Below are positions 51,655 to 61,590 of a stretch of 64,000 nt of DNA, in pieces. Each line of letters begins with the position of its first letter. Position 1 is the first letter of the stretch. The translations under genes and the position numbers were made by a program. Origin of the DNA: Candidatus Fermentibacterota bacterium (GTDB lineage: Bacteria > JAFGKV01); contig JAFGKV010000147.1 of the NCBI GenBank assembly GCA_016928395.1, forward strand, positions 1 through 64,000, written 5' to 3'. A model generated the notes under the pieces. The model was not told the DNA's origin, made no database searches, and was given only the letters and a program-made list of their open reading frames with translations.

Positions 51655-53220
51655 ATGACTGCTTATACTCTCGCGGCCGCAGTGGCCGCAGTGACTACGA
51701 TACTTGGTTTCTTTCTTGGCGCACGGTGGAGGGCCGCAGCCGACACTCGCCGGATGGCAGGCGTCAAGGAGATCTCCTCCCGAATTCTTCAAGATGCCAA
51801 GCGCGACGCCGAGGCGATCAAGAAGGAGGCATCTCTCCAGGCAAAGGATGAATGGTATCAGGCCAAACTGCAGTTTGACGCCGAGACGCGGGAGCGCCGC
51901 CGCGAGTTCGAAGGGACGACGAAGAAACTCTCTCAGCGGGAGTTTAACCTCGAGCGCAAAGCAGATATTATCAGCAAGAAGGAGAGGGAATTCGCCAACA
52001 AGGTGAACGCCTTGCTGGCCCGCGAGCGCATCGTCAAACAGAAAGAGGAACGGCTCACCGAGATTCTTACCGAGCAGAACCGTCATCTGGAACGGATTGC
52101 CGGAATGACTGAGGCGGAGGCCAAACGTCAACTTCTCGAGAATCTCGAGAATGAAGCCCGCGCCGAGGCGGCTCTTCTGGTGAAGTCGATCAAGGATCGA
52201 GCCATTGAAGGTGCCAACCGGGAGGCGAAGAAGATCATTAGCCTCGCGATTCAACGTTGCGCCGCAGAGCATGTGACCGAATCCACGGTGTCCGTGGTAA
52301 GCTTGCCATCTGACGAGATGAAGGGGCGGATCATCGGTCGTGAGGGTAGGAATATACGAGCCTTCGAAACCGCCACAGGCGTGGACGTCGTGGTGGACGA
52401 TACACCTGAAGCCGTAGCGCTTTCCTGTTTTGACCCTATCCGACGCGAGGTTGCCCGAATCTCGCTGGAGCGGCTGCTGGAGGATGGGAGGATTCACCCC
52501 ACGAAGATCGAAGAGGTCGTGCAGAAGGTCTCGGTGGAGATGGCCGACCTCATCAAGCGAACTGGTGAAGAGGCCGCCTTGGAAGTTGGTGTACATGGCC
52601 TTCATCCGGAACTGATCAAGCTCCTGGGTCGGCTACGATTTCGCTCGAGCTACGGCCAGAATGTGCTGGTGCATTCGAAGGAGACCGCGATCATTGCGGG
52701 GATCATGGCCGCTGAGCTTGGATTGGACGGGGATTTGGCCCGCCGTGGCGGCTTGCTCCACGATATCGGCAAGGCTGTAGACCACATGGTGGATGGCACC
52801 CATTCCCAGATCGGAATCGAATTGGTTACGCGGTACGGCGAAGGTGACATCGTGGCCAACTGCGTTGCTGCACACCACGAGGAGACTGAGTTCGAGAGCC
52901 CCCTTGCGGTGCTTGTTCAGGCTGCCGATGCGGTCAGTGGTGCTCGACCCGGGGCCCGCCGTGAGCTCTTGGAGACCTATGTCAAGCGACTCCACCAGTT
53001 GGAAGAAATAGGCGATTCCTTCGAAGGCGTGGAGAAGGCCTACGCAATACAGGCGGGTCGTGAGATTCGGATAATCGTCGCCCACCAACTTGTGGATGAC
53101 GCAAAAGCGCAGTCCTTGGCATCATCCATAGCGCGGAAGGTCGAGTCGCAGATGGACTATCCCGGTCAGATCAAGATAACTGTCATCCGGGAGACCAGAG
53201 CCGTCGACTATGCTCGGTAA
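51655..53220 (+). CDS. rny: ribonuclease Y
   Basis: The product has 521 residues from ATG 51655, six bases after GGGGAG; the frame extends to 51583 over the 6S RNA flank without similarity. One N-terminal membrane anchor ('[20 protein letters not shown]'), a long coiled coil (~30-200), a KH domain ('[20 protein letters not shown]', ~222) and an HD domain ('[20 protein letters not shown]', ~365) with '[20 protein letters not shown]'. It starts mRNA decay at the membrane. xseA overlaps it by 11 bases. Confidence 0.96.
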   Translation: MTAYTLAAAVAAVTTILGFFLGARWRAAADTRRMAGVKEISSRILQDAKRDAEAIKKEASLQAKDEWYQAKLQFDAETRERRREFEGTTKKLSQREFNLERKADIISKKEREFANKVNALLARERIVKQKEERLTEILTEQNRHLERIAGMTEAEAKRQLLENLENEARAEAALLVKSIKDRAIEGANREAKKIISLAIQRCAAEHVTESTVSVVSLPSDEMKGRIIGREGRNIRAFETATGVDVVVDDTPEAVALSCFDPIRREVARISLERLLEDGRIHPTKIEEVVQKVSVEMADLIKRTGEEAALEVGVHGLHPELIKLLGRLRFRSSYGQNVLVHSKETAIIAGIMAAELGLDGDLARRGGLLHDIGKAVDHMVDGTHSQIGIELVTRYGEGDIVANCVAAHHEETEFESPLAVLVQAADAVSGARPGARRELLETYVKRLHQLEEIGDSFEGVEKAYAIQAGREIRIIVAHQLVDDAKAQSLASSIARKVESQMDYPGQIKITVIRETRAVDYAR

Positions 53221-54445
53221 TGGAGAGCAGCTAGCTGGCGTCTTCTGGTTGACCGTCAGTCAACTCACCCAGAAGGTCAAGGCGGCCATAGAAGGCGCTA
53301 TGGGAGAAGTGTGGGTCCAGGGTGAGCTTTCCGGTGTAAAACTGCATCAACCCTCAGGGCATTTGTACTTCAGCCTCAAAGACGAGGCATGCCTTATCCG
53401 GGCTGCGATGTTTCGCCGAAGGGCCTCGACCCTGGGATTTGTGCCCGCAGAAGGGGACGTTGTGCTTGTGCTGGGCAGGCTCACGGTATTCGAGCGCCAG
53501 GGCCAGTACCAGATGGTTGTGGATGAGATGGTGCCGGCAGGCGCCAAGGGAATGGCGACCCTGAAACTGGAGATGCTCAAGGCCAGGCTGTCGGCCGAGG
53601 GTATCTTCGATTCCCGTCGCAAGCGCGAGCTTCCCGCCTTTCCCGCAGTTATCGGAGTGGTGACATCCTCATCGGGCGCCGCCATCGCCGACATCATCAA
53701 AGTGGTGACGCGGCGCTGGCCTGCGGCACGCATACTCGTGAGCGCTGCCCGAGTCCAGGGAGAAGGCGCACCCGCATCCATTGTCAAGGCGCTGGTAGAT
53801 CTATCCGTTCATGGCGGGGTTGATGTCATCATCGTGGGACGGGGAGGCGGGGCGAAGGAGGATCTGTCGTGCTTCAACGACGAGGCCGTCGTGCGAGCCA
53901 TAGTCCGTTCAGCCGTTCCTGTGGTCTCCGCAGTGGGGCACGAGGTTGATATGACCCTGGCGGATCTCGCTGCCGACGCCCGGGCGCCCACGCCTTCGGC
54001 TGCGGCGGAAGTGGTGGTTCCCGACCGGAGAGATCTGGCAATGCGCGTCAACTCCCTATCCCTCAGGGCGAGACGGGCCTTTGCGGCCAACACCGCCCTG
54101 GCGCGCGAGCGGATACGGAGGTTAGGGACGAGTCACGGGTTGCGCTCACCGAAAGGTCTTGTGCAGCAAAGGGTTCTGCGACTTGACGATCTCGGCGCAC
54201 GCCTGCGAAGCGCCGCGGCTTCGACCATTCGGCTTCACGAAGAGAGGATACACGCGAGGAGCGAGCAGCTGAATGCCCTTGACCCGCGAGCCGTCTTGGG
54301 GCGAGGCTATACACTCTGTCTTGACCATTCGACACGAGCACTGCTGAGCAGTGCAGGCGATACTGCGGCAGACGCGATCGTGGATGTGGTGTTCCACGAT
54401 GGAGAAGCAACATGTCAGGTGACCGGGTCGATCCTGTACGAATAG
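53210..54445 (+). CDS. xseA: exodeoxyribonuclease VII large subunit
   Basis: The product has 411 residues. The N-terminal OB domain ('[20 protein letters not shown]', '[17 protein letters not shown]') is followed by the catalytic domain ('[20 protein letters not shown]', '[20 protein letters not shown]', '[20 protein letters not shown]', '[14 protein letters not shown]') and a coiled C-terminal part. With XseB it degrades single-stranded DNA. The next gene xseB overlaps it by 34 bases. Confidence 0.95.
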   Translation: MLGNGEQLAGVFWLTVSQLTQKVKAAIEGAMGEVWVQGELSGVKLHQPSGHLYFSLKDEACLIRAAMFRRRASTLGFVPAEGDVVLVLGRLTVFERQGQYQMVVDEMVPAGAKGMATLKLEMLKARLSAEGIFDSRRKRELPAFPAVIGVVTSSSGAAIADIIKVVTRRWPAARILVSAARVQGEGAPASIVKALVDLSVHGGVDVIIVGRGGGAKEDLSCFNDEAVVRAIVRSAVPVVSAVGHEVDMTLADLAADARAPTPSAAAEVVVPDRRDLAMRVNSLSLRARRAFAANTALARERIRRLGTSHGLRSPKGLVQQRVLRLDDLGARLRSAAASTIRLHEERIHARSEQLNALDPRAVLGRGYTLCLDHSTRALLSSAGDTAADAIVDVVFHDGEATCQVTGSILYE

Positions 54446-54675
54446 CAGACGAAATTGCCTCCTTTGAGACAAGTCTCTCCCGTCTGGAGGATGTCGTCTC
54501 GACGCTGGAAAAGGGTGGCGTTACTCTTCAGAGGTCCATGGAGCTGTTCGAGGAGGGCATGCGCCTGATCGAACGCCTCCAACGGGTCTTGGAGTTCGCC
54601 GAGTCAAGGATTGATGAACTTGTTCAGAGCGCCGAAGGAACCCTGGAGACCAGACCTTTCGAAGCCACTCGCTGA
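54412..54675 (+). CDS. xseB: exodeoxyribonuclease VII small subunit
   Basis: The product has 87 residues. 'FETSLSRLEDVVSTLEKGGV' then 'LQRSMELFEEGMRLIERLQR' is the XseB helical core. It overlaps xseA before it and the prenyl synthase gene after it (by about 60 bases). Confidence 0.94.
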   Translation: MSGDRVDPVRIADEIASFETSLSRLEDVVSTLEKGGVTLQRSMELFEEGMRLIERLQRVLEFAESRIDELVQSAEGTLETRPFEATR

Positions 54676-55555
54676 GGTCCAGGCGGAGATCAGCCAGTCC
54701 CTTCAATGTTTCATTGCACGGGAAGTCCTAGCCCGCTGGCGGGGATCCGCACGGCTGCTCCCTGCCGTACGGCATGCATTGGCTGTTCCTGGCAAGCGAG
54801 TGCGTCCTTCCTTGATTGTCCTTAGTGCGTATTCCGGCAGCGAGTCTCCCGCAATCGCGGGAGACTCGCTGCTGGCCATCGCTACCGCTGTGGAGATGGT
54901 CCACACCTACTCTCTCATTCACGACGACCTGCCGTGCATGGATGATGATCTCATGCGCCGCGGGATTCCCACGTGCCACGTCGCCTACGGTATCAGTGAT
55001 GCTACTTGGGCGGGCTCGGCTCTGCTTATTGAAGCGTTTGTGATACTGGCCCGAGAGTTCTCCGCCTCGGGCTGCCTTCCAGAGGCAGCCCGGGTCATGG
55101 GTGATGCTGCGGGTCTTGAGGGCATGGTTGGCGGCCAGTGGCTTGACACCCAGTTGCCAGGTACGGGCGTCTCGGGGGATGCGTTCATCGAGGTGCACAG
55201 GCGCAAGACTGCGGCGCTGCTCCAGGGCTGTTGTACCCTGGGGGGTTTGGCGGGCGGTGTTGATGAGCCGGCTATCGTCGCCTTGCGCAGTTTCGGCGAG
55301 TGCCTTGGCTTAGCCTTCCAGGCCATTGATGATCTTCTGGATGTGACAGGGAATGAACGAGTGGTTGGCAAGCGCGTGGGCAAGGACGCCCAGGCCGGAA
55401 AGCTCACCGCGACGGCCACCTTGGGAGTCGAGGGCGCGCGCCGCTATGTCGACGAACTCATCGATCTAGCGATGTCTGCTCTCGCTTCGTTGGAGGGACC
55501 GGCGGTGCCGCGCCTCCGCGACCTCGCATTTCATCTGGGTCACCGGGTTCTCTAG
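54614..55555 (+). CDS. ispA: short-chain polyprenyl (farnesyl/geranylgeranyl) diphosphate synthase
   Basis: The product has about 313 residues; the start overlaps xseB and is uncertain (ATG 54614 or a later codon). 'GKRVRPSLIVLSAYSG' (~60) and the first Asp-rich motif 'YSLIHDDLPCMDDDLMRRG' (~101) are followed by 'GGQWLDTQ', 'HRRKTAALLQGCCTLGG' and the second motif 'LAFQAIDDLLDVTGN' (~239). It condenses isopentenyl diphosphate with allylic diphosphates. A strong 19-bp inverted repeat lies inside the gene (54834-54875), in a variable stretch ahead of the first motif. dxs starts on the last base of its stop codon. Confidence 0.93.
   Translation: MNLFRAPKEPWRPDLSKPLAEVQAEISQSLQCFIAREVLARWRGSARLLPAVRHALAVPGKRVRPSLIVLSAYSGSESPAIAGDSLLAIATAVEMVHTYSLIHDDLPCMDDDLMRRGIPTCHVAYGISDATWAGSALLIEAFVILAREFSASGCLPEAARVMGDAAGLEGMVGGQWLDTQLPGTGVSGDAFIEVHRRKTAALLQGCCTLGGLAGGVDEPAIVALRSFGECLGLAFQAIDDLLDVTGNERVVGKRVGKDAQAGKLTATATLGVEGARRYVDELIDLAMSALASLEGPAVPRLRDLAFHLGHRVL
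54834..54875. repeat. long inverted repeat inside the prenyl synthase gene
   Basis: Arms 54834-54852 and 54857-54875 are complementary over 19 positions with one G-T pair; the core of 14 pairs (54839-54852 and 54857-54870) is perfect. The loop is AATC. It encodes 'SGSESPAIAGDSLL' without breaking the frame. Confidence 0.85.
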
Positions 55556-57456
55556 TGGCGCACGATACTCCCGGTCCCTCACCGCATCGGCTGCTTTCCC
55601 GCATTGATTCTCCGGCCGACCTGAAGGGGTTGCCCCTACCCGATCTTCATGCTCTTGCGGAGGAGATCCGGAGTTTCGTCATCGACGGCGTCTGTCATAG
55701 CGGCGGCCATCTCGGCCCGAGCTTGGGGGTCGTGGAGTTGACCATTGCCCTGGAGTACGTGTATGATTTCACTCGGGATCGGCTGGTGTGGGATGTCGGG
55801 CATCAGTGCTATCCCCACAAGATCCTGACCGGCCGCCGTGATCGATTCTCGACTCTGCGCCAGTTCGGCGGGGTGAGCGGGTTCCCCAAGAGAGAGGAAT
55901 CCCTCTATGACCATTTCGGTACGGGACATGCGGGAACCTCGGTTTCGGCCGCCCTGGGAATGGCTGTGGCCAGAGACGCATCCGGTGATGACTATTCAGT
56001 ACTTGCCGTATTGGGCGACGGGGCTGCCTCGGCGGGTATGATCTTCGAGGCCCTGAATCATGCGGGCGACGTGGGAACCGGCCTCACCGTGGTTCTGAAC
56101 GACAATGCGTGGTCGATCTCGAAGAGCGTGGGGGGCATGGCGGAGTACCTCAATCGCTTGATCACCACGCCGGCCTACAACAAGCTCCGTAGTGAGTTGT
56201 GGCGCATCACCGGCCTGCTTCCCTCTGATTCCAAGACGCGCGCCCGCAAGATGGCGCATCTCTTCCAGGAGAGCGTCAAGAATCTCCTGGTGCCCGGGAC
56301 CATGTTCGAGGAGTTGGGCTTCCGATACATCGGTCCTGTGAATGGTCACAGTCTTGCTACCTTGATTCGAACGTTCAAGTATGTACGCTCGCTGCCCGGC
56401 CCTGTGTTGGTGCATGTAGTGACGCAGAAGGGCAAGGGGTACGCCCCAGCGGAATCCGACGGTCAGAAGCTACATGGCGTCGGGCCATTCGACAGGGAGA
56501 AGGGGCCTCCGCCTGACTCGGGTGGCATGACCTTCACCAAGGTGTTCGGCGCCACCTTGGTGGAACTGGCCCGGCATGATTCCAGGATAGTTGCCATCAC
56601 GGCCGCTATGCCCAGCGGTACCGGCCTCGACCTTTTCGGCCAGGAGTATCCGAGTCGCTTCTTCGATGTGGGCATTGCGGAGCAGCACGCGGTCACTCTC
56701 GCGGCGGGCATGGCTACGGGCGGCCTCAGACCCGTGGTGGCCATCTACTCCACCTTCATGCAGCGGGCATACGATCAGGTTGTCCACGATGTGTGTCTGC
56801 AGAATCTCCCGGTGGTGCTCGCCATGGATCGGGGAGGTTTAGTCGGGGAGGACGGCCCCACACATCACGGTGTGTTTGACTTGAGTTACCTTCGGCCGAT
56901 TCCCAACTTGGTGATTGTCGCACCGTCTGATGAGGCTGAGTTGCAGCGGGCACTGGTCTTCGCCCTTGAACATGACGGACCAGTGGCACTTAGGTATCCC
57001 CGGGGCAAAGGACCAGGCATCGCTCTGGCAAAACACCCTCGCCCCCTGGAGTTGGGTCAGGCGCGCATGCTGCGGCGGGGCGGCGACGTGGCCTTCATCG
57101 GTGTCGGCCCGATCGTGTATGACACTCTGGAAGCTGCCGGGATTCTCAGCGATCGTGGCATCCAGGCCTGTGTGCTAGACTGCCGTTTCGTGAAACCACT
57201 GGATGAAGCCGCCGTGATATCCGCTGCGGCCGGCGTGAAACTCATCGTTACGGTGGAGGACAATGCGCTGTCGGGAGGTTTCGGCGGCGCCATCGCTGAG
57301 CTGTTCATGAATCGCCCCGGGCACGCGCCCATCGTGCGCATTGGTGTGCCGGACTCGTTCGTTCCCCATGGTGCGCTGCCCATCCTCAGGGAGAGGCTGG
57401 GTATGATTCCCCAACGCATGGCCTCCACCGTAGAGGACGCTCTTGCCGCCCGCTGA
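55555..57456 (+). CDS. dxs: 1-deoxy-D-xylulose-5-phosphate synthase
   Basis: The product has 633 residues from GTG 55555. N-terminal thiamine-diphosphate motifs: 'SGGHLGPSLGVVELTIALEY', 'WDVGHQCYPHKILTGR', 'LGDGAASAGMIFEALNHAGD' then 'NDNAWSIS'. The second half has 'RFFDVGIAEQHAVTLAAGMA' with the catalytic Glu, and 'MDRGGLVGEDGPTHHGVFDL'. It makes DXP from pyruvate and glyceraldehyde 3-phosphate, the first step of the MEP pathway, and so feeds the prenyl synthase just upstream. Confidence 0.96.
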   Translation: MAHDTPGPSPHRLLSRIDSPADLKGLPLPDLHALAEEIRSFVIDGVCHSGGHLGPSLGVVELTIALEYVYDFTRDRLVWDVGHQCYPHKILTGRRDRFSTLRQFGGVSGFPKREESLYDHFGTGHAGTSVSAALGMAVARDASGDDYSVLAVLGDGAASAGMIFEALNHAGDVGTGLTVVLNDNAWSISKSVGGMAEYLNRLITTPAYNKLRSELWRITGLLPSDSKTRARKMAHLFQESVKNLLVPGTMFEELGFRYIGPVNGHSLATLIRTFKYVRSLPGPVLVHVVTQKGKGYAPAESDGQKLHGVGPFDREKGPPPDSGGMTFTKVFGATLVELARHDSRIVAITAAMPSGTGLDLFGQEYPSRFFDVGIAEQHAVTLAAGMATGGLRPVVAIYSTFMQRAYDQVVHDVCLQNLPVVLAMDRGGLVGEDGPTHHGVFDLSYLRPIPNLVIVAPSDEAELQRALVFALEHDGPVALRYPRGKGPGIALAKHPRPLELGQARMLRRGGDVAFIGVGPIVYDTLEAAGILSDRGIQACVLDCRFVKPLDEAAVISAAAGVKLIVTVEDNALSGGFGGAIAELFMNRPGHAPIVRIGVPDSFVPHGALPILRERLGMIPQRMASTVEDALAAR

Positions 57457-58309
57457 CCGTCTGGGTCTTGTCGTCAACCTTGCGCGACCGAACGCGGTGA
57501 TCTTGGTAGATCGTGTTCGGATGTGGGCCGCACGGCGGGGTGTCACGCTCCTGTTTGGCGACATGGGATTCGGATGTCCGCCGGGCGAGGAAGCGACGAC
57601 GTCACTGGCGGAGATGGGGGGAAAGTGTGCCGCGGTCGTCGTCCTCGGTGGGGATGGCACCATTCTCCGCGCGGCCCCCCTCGTTGCGCCGGCAGGAATT
57701 CCGTTGGTGGCGGTGAATACCGGCAAGTTCGGCTTCCTGGCGACCGCGGAGAGCCATGAGATGGAGGAGTTGCTGGATGACCTTCTTGCTGGGGCTCTGC
57801 GGGAGGAGGAACGGTCGCTTCTATGGGCCACGTGCGACACGGGTCCTCGCCAGGCTCTGGCGCTGAACGATATCGTGCTCCACCGGATGGAAGCAGCCCG
57901 CGTCGTCGAGTACGAAGTGCGAATCGGCGACGCGTTGGTCAGTAGATTCGCAGCCGACGGCGTCTGCATCGCCACCCCCACCGGCTCTACCGCCTACAGT
58001 CTCTCCGCGGGAGGGCCCGTGTTGCAGCCCACCGTGGAGGCTGTGATCATCACGCCGTTGTGTGCACATACGCTGGCAATGCGGTCGATGGTGGTGTCTG
58101 ACCATGAAGTCGTCCGGCTTCGCGTTGTCTCCACCGACGTAGCCGTTCACCTCTTGGTCGACGGGCAGGTCCAAGGCGTTCTCCGCCAGGGGCAGGAGGT
58201 GGTGGTGGAGCACGCGCCTCACGTGCTTCGTCTTCTCCAGCGCAGCCATCGAACGTTCTATGTTCTGCTTCGCCAGAAGCTCGGGTGGGCGGGGACTGCG
58301 GGGGAGTAG
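57443..58309 (+). CDS. nadK: NAD kinase
   Basis: The product has 288 residues. TTG 57443 is preceded by GAGGA (57433-57437) and overlaps dxs by 14 bases. 'AVVVLGGDGTILRAAPL' carries the GGDG motif; 'NTGKFGFLATAE' and 'TPTGSTAYSLSAGGPVLQPT' are the other conserved loops. It makes NADP from NAD, which the MEP pathway consumes. Confidence 0.95.
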   Translation: MPPADRLGLVVNLARPNAVILVDRVRMWAARRGVTLLFGDMGFGCPPGEEATTSLAEMGGKCAAVVVLGGDGTILRAAPLVAPAGIPLVAVNTGKFGFLATAESHEMEELLDDLLAGALREEERSLLWATCDTGPRQALALNDIVLHRMEAARVVEYEVRIGDALVSRFAADGVCIATPTGSTAYSLSAGGPVLQPTVEAVIITPLCAHTLAMRSMVVSDHEVVRLRVVSTDVAVHLLVDGQVQGVLRQGQEVVVEHAPHVLRLLQRSHRTFYVLLRQKLGWAGTAGE

Positions 58310-60001
58310 ATGCTCTGCATGCTCCGTATCGCCAATTTCAGGGTGGTCGAGCACCTCCTCTTCTCTCCCGGAGACGGGTTGAGTGCAGTCACGGGGGAGA
58401 CTGGCGCCGGCAAATCGGTGCTGGTGGGTGCCCTGGAGGCTGCTTTGGGGCACACGATGGAGGCCGACGATGTCCGCGCTCCGGCCGACACCGCGACAGT
58501 GGTGGCGGAGTTTTCGATTGGGCAGTCCAGCCCCGCGTGGAACAGAATTCACGATCTTGTTCCAGAGTGGAGCGGGCCCACTCTCCAGATCGAGCGGCGG
58601 GTGCATCCGGGCGGCAGGAGTTCGTGCCGGGTCGATGGCCGCGTCGTGAGCCGGGAGACACTCATGGCCATCGGAGATTGGCTGGTGGACATTCATGGTC
58701 AGCATGGTCACCAGCTGCTCCTCTCCGAGGCGGCTCAACTGGAGGTACTTGATGGATTCGGAGGGCTGCTCGACGGACGGAACGCTCTTGCCGATGTCTA
58801 CCGCCAGTGGATGGAACTCAAACGTCGCGTGCGGGAGGCACGGGAAGCCGTGGAACATGCCCAGCAGGAAGCTGACCGGCGTCTGTTTGAACTCAATGAA
58901 CTACGCACGGCTCACCTTATCCCCGGCGAACGGGAGGGGCTGGAGCGCGAACTCCGGCTGCTAGCCACCGCCGAACAGTGGAAGACCGCCAGCATGCGGG
59001 CTCGCGAGACGCTTCTGGAGGATGATGACGCCATCATCGGACGGATCATCCGTGTTGCTCGCACCCTGGAGGAACTGAGCGACCAGTTCGATGACCTCAA
59101 GCGAGCTTTGGCGGGAGCGGAACGCTGCGTGGTGGAACTCCAGGATCTTGCCGATGTGCTTCGTGCAATCGACTCACGATTGGAGACGAATCCACAACGG
59201 CAGGAGGAAGTCGAGGAGCGATTGGGGTTGCTCGTTCGGCTGGAGAAGAAACACGGCCTGAGTCATCAAGGACTTCTGGATCTTCGTGCTCGGCTGGAGA
59301 ACGAGGCGGCCGCGAGTATGGACGCTCGGGCTGAGTTGATGCGGGCCGAGAGCCTGCTGGAGGAGACCCGCACCGAGTTGGAGGAGCGGGCCACCCGGCT
59401 TAGCACGGCGCGGATGCAGGCTGCCGAGCGTCTGGCGCCTTTGGTAGAGGCTGAGTTTGCCGAGGTGGGACTTGAACGGGCTCGCTTCGCAGTGCGGCTG
59501 GAGCCTCAGCCGGTGAAAGACGGGTTCTCCGGCGATGCGAGGGGTAAGGAGCGGGCGGTGTTTCTCTTCTCCGCTTCACCGGGTGAGGAGGCGAAAGAAC
59601 TGGCGCGGGTGGCCAGCGGCGGTGAGCTTTCCAGGATTATGCTCGCGCTCAAGTCTGTGTTAGGGGGGGTAGACCCTGTCGACACCATGGTGTTCGACGA
59701 GATTGACACCGGCGTTGGAGGGGGCCTCGCACGGGTCGTGGGACACCGTTTGAAGACACTGGCTCATGACCGGCAGGTACTCTGCGTTACACATCTTGCG
59801 CCTGTGGCAGGCATGGCGGATCATCATTTCGTCGTGGAGAAGGGTGCCAGTGATCGTATCACCGTCGGGATCACAGAAGTCAGTGGCGAAGGGCGCATCC
59901 TCGAGATTGCCCGGATGCTCGGTGGCCTTCCCATCACAGAGGAGGCCCGTCGGCACGCACAGGTAATGGTTGAGGGGGGAGTCGAAGGAGACGACACATG
60001 A
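58310..60001 (+). CDS. recN: DNA repair protein RecN
   Basis: The product has 563 residues. Walker A 'VTGETGAGKSVLVGALEAAL' (~29), 'VDIHGQHGHQLLLSEAAQLE' (~127), two coiled-coil arms (~160-215 and ~280-370), signature 'RVASGGELSRIMLALKSVLG' (~430) and Walker B 'TMVFDEIDTGVGGGLARVVG' (~457). It is an SMC-like ATPase for double-strand break repair. It starts directly after the nadK stop codon and overlaps the next gene by 4 bases. Confidence 0.95.
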   Translation: MLCMLRIANFRVVEHLLFSPGDGLSAVTGETGAGKSVLVGALEAALGHTMEADDVRAPADTATVVAEFSIGQSSPAWNRIHDLVPEWSGPTLQIERRVHPGGRSSCRVDGRVVSRETLMAIGDWLVDIHGQHGHQLLLSEAAQLEVLDGFGGLLDGRNALADVYRQWMELKRRVREAREAVEHAQQEADRRLFELNELRTAHLIPGEREGLERELRLLATAEQWKTASMRARETLLEDDDAIIGRIIRVARTLEELSDQFDDLKRALAGAERCVVELQDLADVLRAIDSRLETNPQRQEEVEERLGLLVRLEKKHGLSHQGLLDLRARLENEAAASMDARAELMRAESLLEETRTELEERATRLSTARMQAAERLAPLVEAEFAEVGLERARFAVRLEPQPVKDGFSGDARGKERAVFLFSASPGEEAKELARVASGGELSRIMLALKSVLGGVDPVDTMVFDEIDTGVGGGLARVVGHRLKTLAHDRQVLCVTHLAPVAGMADHHFVVEKGASDRITVGITEVSGEGRILEIARMLGGLPITEEARRHAQVMVEGGVEGDDT

Positions 60002-61083
60002 AGGTGCTCAGGTATGACTACCGCGACATGTTCGGCGCTGCCTCTCTTGGACTACGGGTTCGGAAGTGGCTCGTGGCACTGCCGGGGATGCTCGTGGCCG
60101 TGCTGTGGTGGGCAGTAATGGCCTGGATGGCCCTCCTGGTGCGTGGAGTCTCACCGGCTCTGGTATGGAATGCGTATGGACCAGTGCCGTGGCCATCTCG
60201 CGGGAGCCTTGACGGTACCCTTTCCCCTATCCTCTGGGGCTTGGCCATCGCGGGGTCGGCAGTGGCGTGGCTACTGGCGTGCTCCGCTGTGAGCAGGGTC
60301 ACGTACCATCAGCTCAAGGGCAATGACTTCTACAGCTTCTTTGAAGCGTGGCGATTCGCATTGCGCAAGTGGAAGGCTGTGGTCCTTCCGGGCTTGATCC
60401 TCGGCGTGGGTGGGGGCATTCTAGCACTTTCCCTGGTCGCGCTTTCGCTGCTGGGCGGCTTGTGGCTCCCCATTGCGGGCATTTTCTTCCCTCTCGGTCT
60501 ACTGGCGGCGTCCGCTCTCCTCTATCTCTTCATGGTTTCCTGTACAGGTCTCTGCATGGGGCCCGCCGTCGTCGCTTCCAGCGGCAGTGAAGCCCTCGAG
60601 ACTGCATTCGAGCTGTTCAGCATCCAGAGCGGCCAGGGAAAGCGGGCGTGGTTGTATTCGACCCTCAATCTCGCGATTGCAGCGGTACACACCGTCGCCC
60701 TTGGCGTCTTTCTGGGAATCGGATCGCTCCTGACCTCGTGGGTATTCGACATGGGCCGCGCCGGAGCTATTGGTCGGCTGCTTCGGGCATCCTTGGCATG
60801 GGCGCCCCGGGTTGCGCACGCAGTCAATGGTGTTCCGGGCGCATTGGATTCTCTTTTCTTGGGTGTCAGCGGAGGAGTGGCATCCCCTTATCGTGCGTAT
60901 CTGAGTAACCAGCCGGCAAGCATCATCGGCGGGGTTGCTCTGGCCGTTTTGTTCCTGGCAATCTTCCTGCTTCTTCTTGCCCAATTCACGGCCACGTTCG
61001 CCACCGGGCAGACGACTGCCTACGTGGTACTCCGGCAGCTCAAGGATGAGCAGAATCTCCTCGAGGAAGACCTGGGGGAGTAA
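59998..61083 (+). CDS. polytopic membrane protein of unknown function
   Basis: The product has 361 residues with about six membrane segments (roughly 27-50, 78-100, 130-155, 155-182, 220-245 and 303-332). 'VSRVTYHQLKGNDFYSFFEA' and 'RKWKAVVLPGLILGVGGGIL' lie between them. The acidic tail 'EDLGE' is cytoplasmic. No family was recognised. The ATGA overlap with recN (59998-60001) suggests coupled translation. Confidence 0.75.
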   Translation: MKVLRYDYRDMFGAASLGLRVRKWLVALPGMLVAVLWWAVMAWMALLVRGVSPALVWNAYGPVPWPSRGSLDGTLSPILWGLAIAGSAVAWLLACSAVSRVTYHQLKGNDFYSFFEAWRFALRKWKAVVLPGLILGVGGGILALSLVALSLLGGLWLPIAGIFFPLGLLAASALLYLFMVSCTGLCMGPAVVASSGSEALETAFELFSIQSGQGKRAWLYSTLNLAIAAVHTVALGVFLGIGSLLTSWVFDMGRAGAIGRLLRASLAWAPRVAHAVNGVPGALDSLFLGVSGGVASPYRAYLSNQPASIIGGVALAVLFLAIFLLLLAQFTATFATGQTTAYVVLRQLKDEQNLLEEDLGE

Positions 61084-61119
61084 CGGGTCAACGGAAGCAT
61101 CACGATCTTGCGTTTTCCC

Positions 61120-61590
61120 ATGCGGTACCTCGTCGACGGCTCAAATGTTCTTGGCAGCAGGGGCGAGCTCAACACTCCAGGGGCCCCTGATAGACTTCTC
61201 TGGGCTATCGAACGGTTCTGCAAGCGCGGACGGTCCACGGCCCTGGTCATCTTCGACGGCATGGAAGGCCGATCTCCCGGGGGCGAGTTCAGTATTGGTG
61301 AACGGGTTCGGGCCCGTGTTGCTTCGGCCATCGGAACGGCGGATCGCGCCGATCGTGAGATCATCGCGAAGATCCCACCTCATGGCGCGGAAGGTACCAT
61401 CGTGGTGACAAGTGACGCCGCCCTCGCCGCTGCCGCGCGGTGCCGGATGGCGCAGGTTGTGGATTCCGTGTCTTTTGTTCGCCAGGTCGAGGCGACTGGC
61501 GCCAGGGTCCGTGACGAGAAGGAAGCGGCCGCCGCAGGCGTCGATAATGCAGAGCTGCTGCGGCTGTGGAGAGGCAACGACAGTGTCTGA
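61120..61590 (+). CDS. NYN-domain (YacP-like) predicted ribonuclease
   Basis: The product has 156 residues from ATG 61120 ('MRYLVDGSNVLGSRG'); a TTG at 61108 is the frame's other start and neither has a clear ribosome-binding site. 'YLVDGSNVL' (Asp ~5), 'ALVIFDGME' (~47), 'ADREIIAKI' (~79) and 'TIVVTSDAALAAAAR' (~92) are the acidic strand ends of the NYN/PIN-like nuclease fold seen in YacP (Rae1) proteins. It probably cleaves RNA. It overlaps the next gene by 8 bases. Confidence 0.78.
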   Translation: MRYLVDGSNVLGSRGELNTPGAPDRLLWAIERFCKRGRSTALVIFDGMEGRSPGGEFSIGERVRARVASAIGTADRADREIIAKIPPHGAEGTIVVTSDAALAAAARCRMAQVVDSVSFVRQVEATGARVRDEKEAAAAGVDNAELLRLWRGNDSV

